Positions 41,068 to 49,783 of a stretch of 64,000 nucleotides of DNA are shown here, one piece after another. Position 1 is the stretch's first letter; every line of letters starts with the position of its first letter. Under the pieces are notes generated by a model. The model was given only the letters and a program-made list of their open reading frames with translations, was not told the DNA's origin and made no database searches. The stretch lies in assembly GCF_024623455.1 (NCBI RefSeq), contig NZ_JANIPJ010000015.1, forward strand, positions 124,001-188,000, written 5' to 3'. A program made the translations under genes and the position numbers. The DNA comes from Paenibacillus soyae. GTDB lineage: Bacteria; Bacillota; Bacilli; Paenibacillales; Paenibacillaceae.

Positions 41068-42081
41068 ATGGAGATCAATACGAAAATAAACGTTTACCGG
41101 AGCGCGGGACTCCTAGCCAGCGGCGTCTTGCTGCTGGCCAGTATCGTGTCCAGCATATGCTTCGGCTTTATCGCGATCAGCTGGAAGGACATGCTTGCTT
41201 CTTTCACGAGCTATGACGAGACGGTGATGGACCAGGTTATCGTCCGCACGGCCAGGCTGCCGCGGGCGATGATCGCGGCGGCCGTGGGAGCTTCGCTTGC
41301 TTTAGCGGGCGCCGTGCTGCAGAGCGTGACGAGGAATCCGCTCGCTTCGCCCAGCGTGCTGGGCATCAATGCCGGAGCTTCGGTCGCGGTCGTGGCGGCG
41401 ATTACCGTCCTCGGCATTCGCGAATCGGAGGCTCTCATGTGGTTCGCGTTCGGCGGCGCCGCAATGGCGGCCGCTATGGTGTACGCGTTGGGTTCGCTTG
41501 GCGGTGAAGGCTTATCCCCGCTCAAAATCATTTTGGCGGGCGCCGCGTTAACCGCGCTGTTCTCTTCGGTGACGCAGGGGATGCTTGCGCATAACGAGAA
41601 CGGCCTGCAGGAAGTGCTGTTCTGGCTGACGGGGTCCGTAGCAGGCAGAACGACCGAAATGCTGCTGCCGTCATTGCCTTATATGGCCGTCGGCATTGTA
41701 TTGGCGCTTGTCTTATCCCGGCATTGGAACGTCATCGCGATGGGCGAGGAATCGGCTAAGGGACTAGGCCAGCATCTATCCTTCGTGAAAGCGGCGGCCG
41801 GCGTCATCGTCATTCTGCTTGCGGGCAGCGCGGTTGCCGTGGCCGGACCGATCGGTCTTGTCGGCATTATCGTTCCCCATATCGCGCGGCGCTTCTCGGG
41901 CATGGACTATCGATGGCTTCTACCGTTCAGCGCTCTGATCGGGGCGACCTTGCTGGTGCTTGCCGATCTGGCGGCCCGATTCATCAACTATCCGATTGAG
42001 ATTCCCGTAGGCGTGATGACGGCGGCTCTCGGCGCGCCATTCTTCATCTATATTGCCCGGAAGGAGCGTGCCAAGGAATGA
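41068..42081 (+). CDS. FecCD-family iron-siderophore ABC permease, first subunit
   Basis: A 337-residue permease with about ten helices. Landmarks of the FecCD/BtuC family are visible: RLPRAMIAAAVGASLALAGAVLQSVTRNPLASPSVLGI and VAGPIGLVGIIVPHIAR. The start is uncertain; the ATG at 41068 follows GGGAGAGGA by 13 nt, and an in-frame ATG at 41005 is possible but would add an unlikely N-terminal stretch. It pairs with the next permease, overlapping it by 4 nt. No ATPase gene is present in the operon, so a shared one elsewhere must serve it. Confidence 0.85.
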   Translation: MEINTKINVYRSAGLLASGVLLLASIVSSICFGFIAISWKDMLASFTSYDETVMDQVIVRTARLPRAMIAAAVGASLALAGAVLQSVTRNPLASPSVLGINAGASVAVVAAITVLGIRESEALMWFAFGGAAMAAAMVYALGSLGGEGLSPLKIILAGAALTALFSSVTQGMLAHNENGLQEVLFWLTGSVAGRTTEMLLPSLPYMAVGIVLALVLSRHWNVIAMGEESAKGLGQHLSFVKAAAGVIVILLAGSAVAVAGPIGLVGIIVPHIARRFSGMDYRWLLPFSALIGATLLVLADLAARFINYPIEIPVGVMTAALGAPFFIYIARKERAKE

Positions 42082-43118
42082 ACGCGTCCAAATTGACGGC
42101 TCCGGCCACGGGGCGGCCGGCCAGAGCGCATCGCCCTACGGTTAAGGCGGTTTCCCTACTCTCTGCCGTATTACTCGTAATGGCTGCCGCTTATTTGATG
42201 ATGGGGGAGACGATGTATGATCCGGTTACGGCATGGCTTGCTTTATGGGGGAGCGGGACGGAGGACGGCACGATGATCGTGCAGTCCCTTCGCGCGCCCC
42301 GCTTGGTCGTTGCTTTGTTAGTCGGCGCTTCTCTGGCGTTATCGGGCGCCATCCTGCAGGCAATCATCCGAAATCCGCTTGCGGCGCCGGACGTCGTCGG
42401 CATAACGGGGGGAGCTTCTTTCGGAGCGGTTATTTTCATTACCGCATTCGCCGGAACGGTCGGCATCCGGCTGCTTCCTGTTGCCGCGATTATCGGAGCG
42501 GTTTGCGCGGCCGCGCTTGTTTATGTACTTGCGTGGAAGCGCGGAGTCAGCTCGCTTCGCCTCGTGCTGGTCGGCATCGGCTTGTCTTCGCTGCTGTCGG
42601 CGGGCGTTTCGTTCATGCTGGCGTTCAGCCCGGTTTATTCGGCAACCTCCGCCTATATTTGGCTGACGGGCACGATCTACGGTTCGTCATGGGAGCATGT
42701 GTGGACGCTAATGCCGTGGACCGCCGTCCTCGGCATCGCGGTTTACTTCCATACGCGCACGATACAAGCGCAGCTGCTTGGTGACGAGCTGGCCGCCGGT
42801 ATCGGCTCCGCCGTACAGCGGCATCGGCTGCTTCTTGTGCTGCTCTGCGTGGGCCTCGCCGGCTCCGCCGTATCGATCGGCGGCGCGATCGGCTTCGTCG
42901 GTTTGATCGCGCCGCATGTGGCAAGACGGCTTGTCGGGCCCGTCATGAACCGGGTGCTCCCCGTCAGCGCGCTGTTCGGCGCGATTGTGGTGGCGGCGGC
43001 GGATTTGATCGGCAGAACGGTGTTCCTGCCGCTCGATATTCCCGTCGGCGTCTTCACCTCGGCGATCGGAGCGCCGTTCTTCATCTATTTACTGTACCGC
43101 TCTCGGAATAGAGGTTAA
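42078..43118 (+). CDS. FecCD-family iron-siderophore ABC permease, second subunit
   Basis: A 346-residue permease with about ten helices. It carries RAPRLVVALLVGASLALSGAILQAIIRNPLAAPDVVGI and GGAIGFVGLIAPHVARRLVG, the FecCD landmarks. The ATGA overlap with the first permease gene implies coupled translation and a heterodimeric channel, as in FeuBC or FhuBG. The operon stops at a strong hairpin after this gene. Confidence 0.88.
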   Translation: MNASKLTAPATGRPARAHRPTVKAVSLLSAVLLVMAAAYLMMGETMYDPVTAWLALWGSGTEDGTMIVQSLRAPRLVVALLVGASLALSGAILQAIIRNPLAAPDVVGITGGASFGAVIFITAFAGTVGIRLLPVAAIIGAVCAAALVYVLAWKRGVSSLRLVLVGIGLSSLLSAGVSFMLAFSPVYSATSAYIWLTGTIYGSSWEHVWTLMPWTAVLGIAVYFHTRTIQAQLLGDELAAGIGSAVQRHRLLLVLLCVGLAGSAVSIGGAIGFVGLIAPHVARRLVGPVMNRVLPVSALFGAIVVAAADLIGRTVFLPLDIPVGVFTSAIGAPFFIYLLYRSRNRG

Positions 43119-43125
43119 CGCAGAG

Positions 43126-43170
43126 AAGGAGCCGCGATACGGATCGATTACGATCCGTCAGCGGCTCCTT
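43126..43170. terminator. bidirectional terminator after the siderophore operon
   Basis: A 10-bp outer stem AAGGAGCCGC / GCGGCTCCTT encloses the perfect hairpin ACGGATCG-ATTA-CGATCCGT (43139-43158). The stop codon of the convergent phosphoesterase gene lies in the inner loop. Confidence 0.75.
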
Positions 43171-44308
43171 CGAATTTGACGTCGATTCGCAGCACTTCCG
43201 AGCGGCTGCCGATCCGGATCGGCGGTCCCCAGAAGCCGAAGCCCGACGAGACGATAGCATGCAGGCCCCCTTTTTTCTTGTAGCCCCAGTCCAGCTCGAA
43301 CGTTCTTCTTGTGATCAGGTGATTGGGGAACATCTGTCCCCGGTGCGTATGGCCGGACAAGCTGAGATCGATTCCGCTTGCCTCGGCCGCTGGCAAGTCA
43401 GAGGGCTGATGATCCATCATGATAAGAGGAAGCGACGTATCGAGCGGCTGCAGCAGCTCTTTGATGCTTTGGCGACCGCCTTGGCCCCCGGCGTTCGCCG
43501 CCCGGTCCTTGCGGCCTATGACGATGAAGCTGTCATCGATGACAGCCGCTTCGTCCATGAGCAGCCTGATGCCGATCGCGTCCAGCGCCGCGCCGAATTC
43601 GGGAACCTTGCCGCCGTAATATTCGTGATTGCCGGTAACGGCATATACCCCGAGCGGCGCTTTCAGCCGTCCGAGCGATTCGGCCATGTTTTTGCGCAGG
43701 AAAGGATCGAGAGCGTCATCGAGCAAATCGCCGGGCAGCAGGATGATGTCGGGCTTGATTTCGTTTATTTTGCCGACCAGCCTGTTCAAATGACCGTTGC
43801 CGATGACCGTGCCGAGATGCAGATCCGACGCCATGGCGATCGTCAGGTTCGTTCGTTTGCCCGCGCGCTTCGGGATGCCGACGCTGTAGCTGCGGATGAC
43901 GGGCGACCATGCGTTGCGAGAGCCGAGGAGGAGAATGCCGGCAAAGAGCAAGGCCGCGATGCCGCCGACCGATACAATGGCCGCATCTTGGGAAACTCCA
44001 AATCCTATCAATAGCAAGCCTGCAAGATCCGCGAACGGAAGAATTAGAATGCCGTACTGCAGAATGGCCAGCCAATACGATCCGAGCAGCTTAAGCGGCT
44101 CGGCCAGCGGGTAGAGCGGGGTCGATTGGCCGATTCGGCCCAGTACGTAACCAAGCGCCATTACGGCGACGATGACGGAATAAACGAGGGGGCTGTCGAT
44201 CCCCGTCGTACGCGAGAGGAACAGCCAGCCGTTCCAGCCGATATAAGCCGCCAAAGCGCCGTATAAGGCGAGAAATCCAACAAATACGGGAATAAATCTC
44301 AGCTTCAT
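43148..44308 (-). CDS. membrane-anchored metallophosphoesterase (YkuE/YaeI-like)
   Basis: A 386-residue protein with four hydrophobic helices in the first 140 residues and a calcineurin-like phosphoesterase domain after them: SDLHLGT, GDLLDD, GNHEYY and SGHTHRGQMFP. The last motif is typical of the YkuE/YaeI group, in which E. coli YaeI cleaves UDP-diacylglucosamine-type lipids; the substrate here is not known. The ATG at 44308 is chosen because AGAAGGAG precedes it; an upstream ATG at 44335 has no ribosome site. It is divergent from topB. Confidence 0.84.
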   Translation of the reverse strand: MKLRFIPVFVGFLALYGALAAYIGWNGWLFLSRTTGIDSPLVYSVIVAVMALGYVLGRIGQSTPLYPLAEPLKLLGSYWLAILQYGILILPFADLAGLLLIGFGVSQDAAIVSVGGIAALLFAGILLLGSRNAWSPVIRSYSVGIPKRAGKRTNLTIAMASDLHLGTVIGNGHLNRLVGKINEIKPDIILLPGDLLDDALDPFLRKNMAESLGRLKAPLGVYAVTGNHEYYGGKVPEFGAALDAIGIRLLMDEAAVIDDSFIVIGRKDRAANAGGQGGRQSIKELLQPLDTSLPLIMMDHQPSDLPAAEASGIDLSLSGHTHRGQMFPNHLITRRTFELDWGYKKKGGLHAIVSSGFGFWGPPIRIGSRSEVLRIDVKFEGAADGS

Positions 44309-44555
44309 TGCAGATTCGAGCTCCTTCTGATCCATAGATAAGAATGAATCTACTATAGCATATCACCTTCCCCGCGGGCGAACCCCGCTAGATTCGAGGC
44401 AAGCTGCCTTCTATGGCAACCTGCACGAGATGAATATACGACGGGGCGCGGCGCGATATGTAAGGTTTACGAACAATCAATAAGCGCTCGTTGCGGCCTC
44501 TCGCCGCTTGTGGTATCTTGTCTCCATACAAGAACGAAAGTGGGAGAGGAACGCG

Positions 44556-46715
44556 ATGAAAGCATTGGTGCTGGCGGAGAAGCCAAGCGTAGCCAAAGAA
44601 ATCGCCCGAGTGCTGGGCTGCACGAACAAGCAAAAAAGCTATATAGAAGGACCGAACTATGTCGTTACCTGGGCGCTCGGCCACTTGGTCACCTTGTCGG
44701 AGCCGGAGGATTACGACGCCAAATATCGGACCTGGAACCTGGAGGATCTGCCGCTGCTGCCGGACAAGATGAGCTTGAAGGTGATGAAGGAAACCTCGCA
44801 CCAGTTCAAGGCGGTCGCGCAATTATGCAAACGGAACGATATCGGGGAGCTGATCATCGCGACGGACGCGGGACGCGAAGGGGAGCTGGTCGCTAGATGG
44901 ATTATGGAGCTGGTTCATTGGCGCAAGCCGTTCAAGCGGCTATGGATTTCGTCGCAGACGGACGGCGCGATCAAGGAAGGATTCAAGCGGCTTAGACCCG
45001 GCAAAGAATACGACGCGCTGTACGCTTCGGCCGTCTGCCGCGCGGAAGCCGATTGGCTGATCGGCCTCAACATGACGAGGGCGCTCACGAGCAAATACAA
45101 CGCGCAGCTCGCAGCCGGACGCGTACAAACGCCGACGCTTGCCATGCTTATGGAGCGAGAGCGCGAAATCGCGGAGTTCCAATCTAAGCCTTATTGGACG
45201 GTAACGGCGAATTTCGGCGCCTTCCAAGGATTATGGCGGCAGAAGGACGACCATGACGGCCGGATATGGGATCGCGCGGAGGCGGAAGCGATAGCCGATA
45301 GAGCGGCGAAGGCGGGCACGTCCAAGGTCGTTGGCTTACGCACGTCCGAACGGTCGGAGCCGCACCCTCATGCTTATGACCTGACGGAGCTGCAGAGGGA
45401 CGCGAACCGGAAGCTCGGCTTCTCGGCGAAGCAAACCTCGAACGTGCTGCAGAAGCTGTACGAGGCTCATAAGCTCGTCACGTATCCGCGGACGGATTCC
45501 CGTTACTTGTCCAGCGACATGGTGCCGACTTTGAAGGGCAGGCTCGAGAGCGTGGCGGTAGGTCCGTACGCTCCGCTGGCGCGCAAGCTGCTTCGCGCGC
45601 CGCTGCAAGTGACGAAGCGGATCGTCGACGACAGCAAAGTAACGGACCATCATGCCATTATCCCGACGGAGCAGTTCGTCAATCTCGGCGCCTTGAGCAA
45701 CGATGAGAGAAGACTGTACGATCTCATCGTCCGCAGGTTTATCGCCTTGTTCTACGGTCCGTACCGATACGACGAGACGAGCGTCGTGCTCGAGGCCGGC
45801 GGGGAACGCTTCTACGCAAAAGGCAAAACCGAAAAAGACGCGGGCTGGAAGGAAGTATACCAAGGCGGCAATTCCGCTTACGATGACGATGAGGAAGAAG
45901 AGGACGGAGCCAGCCGGTCGACGGAGCAGAAGCAGCCTTCGCAGCTGCTGCCTGCGTTGTCGTCCGGGCAGGCGGTTTGCTTGAAGAGCGCCGCGCCGAA
46001 GGAGCTTCGGACGCTGCCTCCCACGCGATACACGGAGGCGTCGCTGCTGACGCGCATGGAGAAGCATGGACTCGGGACGCCGGCGACCCGGGCGGATATT
46101 ATAGAGAAGCTGCTGTCGACGGATACGATCGAGCGGGTGCGCAGCTCGCTTGTTCCGACGGGCAAGGGCAAGCAGCTGCTGGACCTCGTCGTGGACGATC
46201 TCCGGAGCCCCGAGCTGACCGCGCGCTGGGAAAGCGACTTGGAACGCATCGCCAAGGGCCAGGCCGATCCTGCCGCATTCATGAAGGGCATTAGGGAGCA
46301 AGCGAAGAAGTGGATCGCGCAGGTCAAGCAGGAGACGAAGGACTATAAGCCCCATAACGAGACCAACTCCAGCTGTCCCGAATGCGGGAAACGACTGCTC
46401 GAGGTGAAAGGGAAGCGCGGGAAATCGCTCATGTGTCCCGACCGGGAGTGCGGGTATCGCCGCAACACGGACCCGATTCTGCTGAACAAACGCTGCCCGC
46501 AATGCCATAAGAAGATGGAGATGCATGACGGCAAAGCCGGCAAATACGCGCAGTGCCGCCCGTGCAACGTCATCGAAATGCTCGGCGACAAAGACGGAGG
46601 CCGCATGAACCGCAGGGAGCAGCAGAAGCTCATTCAACAGTTCAGCGACAGCGCGCCCCTTACGAACAGCCTGGCTGATAAGCTGAAGGCGGCGCTCGAG
46701 AAGAAGCCGGATTAA
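44556..46715 (+). CDS. topB: DNA topoisomerase III
   Basis: A 719-residue type IA topoisomerase. The Toprim domain opens with LVLAEKPSVAKEIARVLG, acidic residues are in IIATDAGREGE, and the catalytic Tyr is Y310 in LVTYPRTDSRYL. The C-terminus has zinc-ribbon Cys clusters (CPECGKRLL ... CPDRECGY and CPQCHKKM ... CRPC). An acidic insertion (DDDEEEEDG) lies at about residues 445-455. It decatenates and relaxes single-stranded-containing DNA during replication and recombination. GGGAGAGGA lies 5 nt before the ATG. Confidence 0.93.
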   Translation: MKALVLAEKPSVAKEIARVLGCTNKQKSYIEGPNYVVTWALGHLVTLSEPEDYDAKYRTWNLEDLPLLPDKMSLKVMKETSHQFKAVAQLCKRNDIGELIIATDAGREGELVARWIMELVHWRKPFKRLWISSQTDGAIKEGFKRLRPGKEYDALYASAVCRAEADWLIGLNMTRALTSKYNAQLAAGRVQTPTLAMLMEREREIAEFQSKPYWTVTANFGAFQGLWRQKDDHDGRIWDRAEAEAIADRAAKAGTSKVVGLRTSERSEPHPHAYDLTELQRDANRKLGFSAKQTSNVLQKLYEAHKLVTYPRTDSRYLSSDMVPTLKGRLESVAVGPYAPLARKLLRAPLQVTKRIVDDSKVTDHHAIIPTEQFVNLGALSNDERRLYDLIVRRFIALFYGPYRYDETSVVLEAGGERFYAKGKTEKDAGWKEVYQGGNSAYDDDEEEEDGASRSTEQKQPSQLLPALSSGQAVCLKSAAPKELRTLPPTRYTEASLLTRMEKHGLGTPATRADIIEKLLSTDTIERVRSSLVPTGKGKQLLDLVVDDLRSPELTARWESDLERIAKGQADPAAFMKGIREQAKKWIAQVKQETKDYKPHNETNSSCPECGKRLLEVKGKRGKSLMCPDRECGYRRNTDPILLNKRCPQCHKKMEMHDGKAGKYAQCRPCNVIEMLGDKDGGRMNRREQQKLIQQFSDSAPLTNSLADKLKAALEKKPD

Positions 46716-46812
46716 TTATCTTTCATCTATCCACCCGTCAATCATCCAAGAGCCAAGGCTCCCCGCGCCATATGCTATAGGGAGAAGGCGACTGGAAAGG
46801 AGTTGGATAGCA

Positions 46813-47484
46813 GTGGCTGATCATGCAGGAAGGCAGCTGGCCAGCAAATGGGCCAAGACGGAAGCGCTCCTCTCTCATCCCGCGCTGGCAGATCATGTTC
46901 CGGAGACAAACCGCTACTCCCCGGCGCAGCTGCGCCGAATGCTCGATGTGCATAGCTTTGTCGTGATCAAACCGGTTGTCGGTTCGGGCGGCAGCGGCGT
47001 GATCAAAGTAACGAAATCGGAAGGCGGCTTCGCCTATACCCACCGCGAGACTACGAAGCGATTCACTAGCTTCGGCGGCTTGGTGAACTCGCTCCGAGGC
47101 CGGACGGCGAGACGGAGATATTTGATCCAGAAAGGAATACGCTTGGCGGAAGTGAACGGGCGACCGATCGATTACCGGGTGAAATACGTGAAGTCGTTCC
47201 GGGGATGGGAATATCGGGCGCTTGTCGGCAGGATTGCCAGACGCGGATTATTCGTGACCAACCTCAGCCAGGGAGGAGATATGGTGCTGGCGGGAGAAGG
47301 AATAAGAGCGTCTCTCGGTCCGTCCTCCGTGAAAGAAAAGAAACGGAAAATGAGAGAGTTGACAGTGATTGCAACAAGAGTGCTAGAGCAGAGATACCCC
47401 GGCATTTCGCAGCTCGGGTTCGATTACGGTATCGACCAACAAGGGAAAATCTGGATTTTCGAAGTGAATACGCGTCCGCATTGA
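46813..47484 (+). CDS. YheC/YheD family protein (ATP-grasp type), short form
   Basis: A 223-residue protein starting VADHAGRQLASKW and ending FEVNTRPH. The stretches FVVIKPVVGSGGSGVIKV, YLIQKGIRL, DYRVKYV and LGFDYGIDQQGKIWIFEVN are those of YheC/YheD coat-associated proteins, which have an ATP-grasp fold. B. subtilis members are 360-450 residues; this one lacks the N-terminal part, as do many Paenibacillus paralogs. The GTG start follows AAAGGAG by 10 nt. Sporulation expression is an inference from the family. Confidence 0.8.
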   Translation: MADHAGRQLASKWAKTEALLSHPALADHVPETNRYSPAQLRRMLDVHSFVVIKPVVGSGGSGVIKVTKSEGGFAYTHRETTKRFTSFGGLVNSLRGRTARRRYLIQKGIRLAEVNGRPIDYRVKYVKSFRGWEYRALVGRIARRGLFVTNLSQGGDMVLAGEGIRASLGPSSVKEKKRKMRELTVIATRVLEQRYPGISQLGFDYGIDQQGKIWIFEVNTRPH

Positions 47485-47499
47485 TGTGGCGGCGCAATG

Positions 47500-47571
47500 A
47501 AGAAGCCTCAATCAGGCAGCTGATCGCACCCTAGCTGGGTCGTCGTTCAGATTGGCCGGAGGCTTCTTTTT
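47500..47571 (+). terminator. long hairpin terminator after the YheC/D gene
   Basis: AAGAAGCCTC (47500-47509) pairs perfectly with GAGGCTTCTT (47559-47568) around a partially paired 49-nt interior, followed by T residues. Confidence 0.7.
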
Positions 47572-47644
47572 CTGTGATATATTTCGTTAATAGTTTTATA
47601 GATTGTCATTAAAGTTTTTTATGGAAACAAACATATTGGCAGGA

Positions 47645-47742
47645 TGTGGATAAACCTATCCACATTATCCCTCCGATATTTTCCGTATATTTCCGTTTTA
47701 TGCACATCCCGTTCACAAGGTATCCACAGCAGGTTGTGCACA
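47645..47742. promoter_or_regulatory. DnaA-box cluster upstream of sda
   Basis: Five 9-mers close to TTATCCACA lie within 98 nt: a perfect box on the minus strand (47645-47653), CTATCCACA (47656-47664), TTATGCACA (47698-47706), GTATCCACA (47720-47728) and TTGTGCACA (47734-47742). The first two form an inverted repeat TGTGGATA-4-TATCCACA. An AT-rich stretch lies to the left. DnaA is a known direct activator of sda in B. subtilis. Confidence 0.85.
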
Positions 47743-47752
47743 GAGGGGGTTA

Positions 47753-47782
47753 TTGTATCGGTTCTAAACCGCGTGCTACACT
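47753..47782 (+). promoter_or_regulatory. candidate sda promoter
   Basis: TTGTAT (47753-47758) and TACACT (47777-47782) are 18 nt apart. The last DnaA box ends 10 nt before the -35 box, a position suited to activation. Confidence 0.55.
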
Positions 47783-47870
47783 AAAAACTGTAAATCAGGG
47801 CATAGAAAATTGTCGGAAGTTTGCGAGAGAAGCCGTGATTTATCAAAAAAGTTTAAGAGGAGGGATTATG

Positions 47871-48014
47871 ATGGACCAATTGACGGACGAACTGCTCGTG
47901 GATACGTATTACGCGGCTGTCGAATACAAGCTGGAGCCGGATTTTATCCGAATGCTGGCGGACGAGATGAAGCGCAGAGGCGTGGAACTAGCTTCGCAGA
48001 AGCATACAGCATAA
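47871..48014 (+). CDS. sda: sporulation checkpoint inhibitor Sda
   Basis: A 47-residue protein starting MDQLTDELLVDTYYAAVEYK with an alpha-helical hairpin layout. It shares the L-x-DELL-x-x-Y-x-x-A ... DFI ... E-x-KRR pattern with B. subtilis Sda, which binds and inhibits the sporulation kinases KinA/KinB when replication is initiating or damaged. The ATG at 47871 lies 7 nt after AGAGGAGG; an adjacent ATG at 47868 is also possible. The DnaA-box cluster upstream supports the same replication-coupled control as in Bacillus. Confidence 0.88.
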   Translation: MDQLTDELLVDTYYAAVEYKLEPDFIRMLADEMKRRGVELASQKHTA

Positions 48015-48019
48015 TTCCT

Positions 48020-48271
48020 CTAACCGCCTTCCCATTGTGCGAGACAGACTTCACTTGATTGATCACAGGCTGCGCAGTAGAAGACGTGACAGCATACAGC
48101 CTCTAATTGTATAGATGATGCGGTAATAGAAGGCGTCTGGCTGGTAAGCGGCTCGTACGGTTCGTACGGTCCCGTCCAATCGGACGAGCGGCCGTAATCC
48201 GACAGATCGCCCCCGCAGGCAGAGCAAGATTGATGATAAGAGGCAAGTCCGTTGCATAACGGGCAAAGCAT
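48020..48271 (-). CDS. Cys-rich small protein, zinc-ribbon-like
   Basis: An 83-residue protein with four Cys pairs or clusters: CPLC at the start, CSAC, CC near residue 60 and CAAC plus a final Cys. The first two look like a zinc ribbon. The middle part is Tyr/Pro/Ser-rich. GGGAGGG lies 9 nt before the ATG. It resembles uncharacterised Paenibacillus proteins. It is convergent with sda, 5 nt from its stop. Function unknown. Confidence 0.7.
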   Translation of the reverse strand: MLCPLCNGLASYHQSCSACGGDLSDYGRSSDWTGPYEPYEPLTSQTPSITASSIQLEAVCCHVFYCAACDQSSEVCLAQWEGG

Positions 48272-48340
48272 AAGGGTATCCCTCCCGGCCGTGGTTATCA
48301 GACGCGGTTAGGTTACCCTTCGGAATGGCTTCCCATTCCA

Positions 48341-49342
48341 TTACAGCTTCATATTGCTGCTATGCCCAGGCGACAGCTTGGCGCTTGGATCGATATAAAC
48401 CTTGGCGTTGTTAACGGCCGTAGGCGCTTCGCCGAAGCCGACCGCGATCAGCTTCAGCTTGCCGGGGTACGTCGTAATATCGCCGGCGGCGAATATGCCG
48501 GGAATATTCGTCTCCATCCGCGTATCGACCGCAATCGATCCCCCTTGAATGTGAATTCCCCAGTCGGCTATAGGCCCCAATGAGGATACGAATCCGAAAT
48601 TAACGATGACGGCATCTACTTCCAGAGCCGTCTCTTCTTTTGTTTTCACATCGGTCAACGTGACCTTCGCGATGTCCTGGTCACCGTGCAAAGCGGTTAT
48701 CTCCGTAGGCGTGATCACTTTCACGCTAGACTTCATTAAATTCTCGACGCTGTGCTCATGGGCGCGGAATTTGTCTCTCCTATGAATCAACGTAACGCTC
48801 TTCGCGATCGGCTCCAGCATAAGAGACCAATCCACGGCGGAATCGCCGCCGCCGCTGACGAGCACTCGCCGGTCTTTGAAGCGCTGCAGGTCTCCTACGA
48901 AATAATGAAGATTCCGGCCTTCGAAGCGCGCCGCTTCCGGAAGCTCCAGACGACGGGGCTCGAACGCTCCGACCCCCGCGGTTATAATGACGGCTTTGGC
49001 GTAATGGGTTCGTTTATCCGTGACGACTTCGAACAGTCTTTCGTCTCGTTTGACGACGCCAACGACTTTCTCCTCCAAACATATTTCCGGTTTAAACAAG
49101 TTAATCTGTTCTTTGAGCCGGTCTACCAGCTCCTGAGCCGTTACTTTGGGGAAGCCGGCTACATCATAAATGTACTTCTCCGGATAAAGCGCCGCGAGCT
49201 GACCTCCCAGAGCAGGCATGCTTTCGATAATTTTGACGGTTGCCTGGCGCATGCCTCCATAGAAGGCGGCGAACATACCGGCCGGGCCGCCGCCGATGAT
49301 GGCGATATCGACGGTTTCAATCGATGGTTGAATGTTTGTCAC
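48341..49342 (-). CDS. yumC: ferredoxin/flavodoxin-NADP+ reductase, thioredoxin-reductase-like (YumC type)
   Basis: A 333-residue flavoprotein with FAD motif IIGGGPAGMFAAFY at the N-terminus, NADPH motif VSGGGDSAVDWSL near the middle and GIFAAGDITTYPGK near the end. The CxxC pair of true thioredoxin reductases is missing, which defines the TrxR-like FNR group (B. subtilis YumC, 332 residues). It passes electrons between NADPH and ferredoxin or flavodoxin. The GTG at 49342 has GGGAGGTG 6 nt upstream; the longer ATG start at 49381 has none. Confidence 0.9.
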   Translation of the reverse strand: MTNIQPSIETVDIAIIGGGPAGMFAAFYGGMRQATVKIIESMPALGGQLAALYPEKYIYDVAGFPKVTAQELVDRLKEQINLFKPEICLEEKVVGVVKRDERLFEVVTDKRTHYAKAVIITAGVGAFEPRRLELPEAARFEGRNLHYFVGDLQRFKDRRVLVSGGGDSAVDWSLMLEPIAKSVTLIHRRDKFRAHEHSVENLMKSSVKVITPTEITALHGDQDIAKVTLTDVKTKEETALEVDAVIVNFGFVSSLGPIADWGIHIQGGSIAVDTRMETNIPGIFAAGDITTYPGKLKLIAVGFGEAPTAVNNAKVYIDPSAKLSPGHSSNMKL

Positions 49343-49454
49343 GAAGTGCACCTCCCGCTTAAATGCCTTTACGGTTTCCATTATAAACTTTAGGCAATTC
49401 GGATGGAAATATTTTAATTGTGCAGGACTCTAAAGTTTTTCGTATAAATTACCC

Positions 49455-49483
49455 TTGAACTTTTTATGAAAAGTCTGTAATAT
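49455..49483 (+). promoter_or_regulatory. possible promoter in the yumC-ndh intergenic region
   Basis: TTGAAC (49455-49460) and TAATAT (49478-49483) are 17 nt apart. This 440-nt AT-rich gap otherwise holds only the Rex box described separately; no further gene or RNA was recognised in it. Confidence 0.35.
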
Positions 49484-49628
49484 GTCTGATGTATATAATA
49501 GAAAATTGCATTTCGAAGATTATGGCGAAAGCTGTCAATTTGTCTCGAAACGCGGTCACGCTGCATATCGTGATAATAATACTTATTCAAGCGCAAACTC
49601 TTAGTAAAACATTAATTTATGACTCGGT

Positions 49629-49646
49629 TTGTGTAATTTTTCACAA
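49629..49646. promoter_or_regulatory. Rex operator upstream of ndh
   Basis: TTGTGTAATTTTTCACAA matches the Rex consensus TTGTGAA-N4-TTCACAA in 13 of 14 fixed positions. It lies 137 nt before the ndh start. Rex represses such genes when NAD+ is high and releases DNA when NADH accumulates. Confidence 0.8.
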
Positions 49647-49783
49647 GGCTGTCGCGAGATTGCCCGCACAGCGTTAGAGCAGCAGCTGTACGATTATGTT
49701 TGTTATGCGAACCCGCCAGGCGGCGGGGCTTTTCATATCGCCAAATCAAAAACAGAAAAATCAGGAATGGATGGGATCCTACG

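Noticed and set aside
39717..41078. Long minus-strand open frame (453 codons) antisense to the stalk-fused siderophore-binding protein
   Set aside because: It is a mirror of a well-supported gene in GC-rich DNA; its translation is Arg-rich and low in ordinary motifs, with no ribosome site.
45336..46637. Long minus-strand open frame (433 codons) antisense to topB
   Set aside because: The plus strand encodes an unmistakable topoisomerase with its catalytic Tyr and zinc motifs; the antisense product has no domain and biased composition.
47645..47742. Chromosomal origin of replication
   Set aside because: DnaA boxes and AT-rich DNA are present, but dnaA, dnaN, rpmH and similar neighbours are absent; regulation of sda explains the boxes better.
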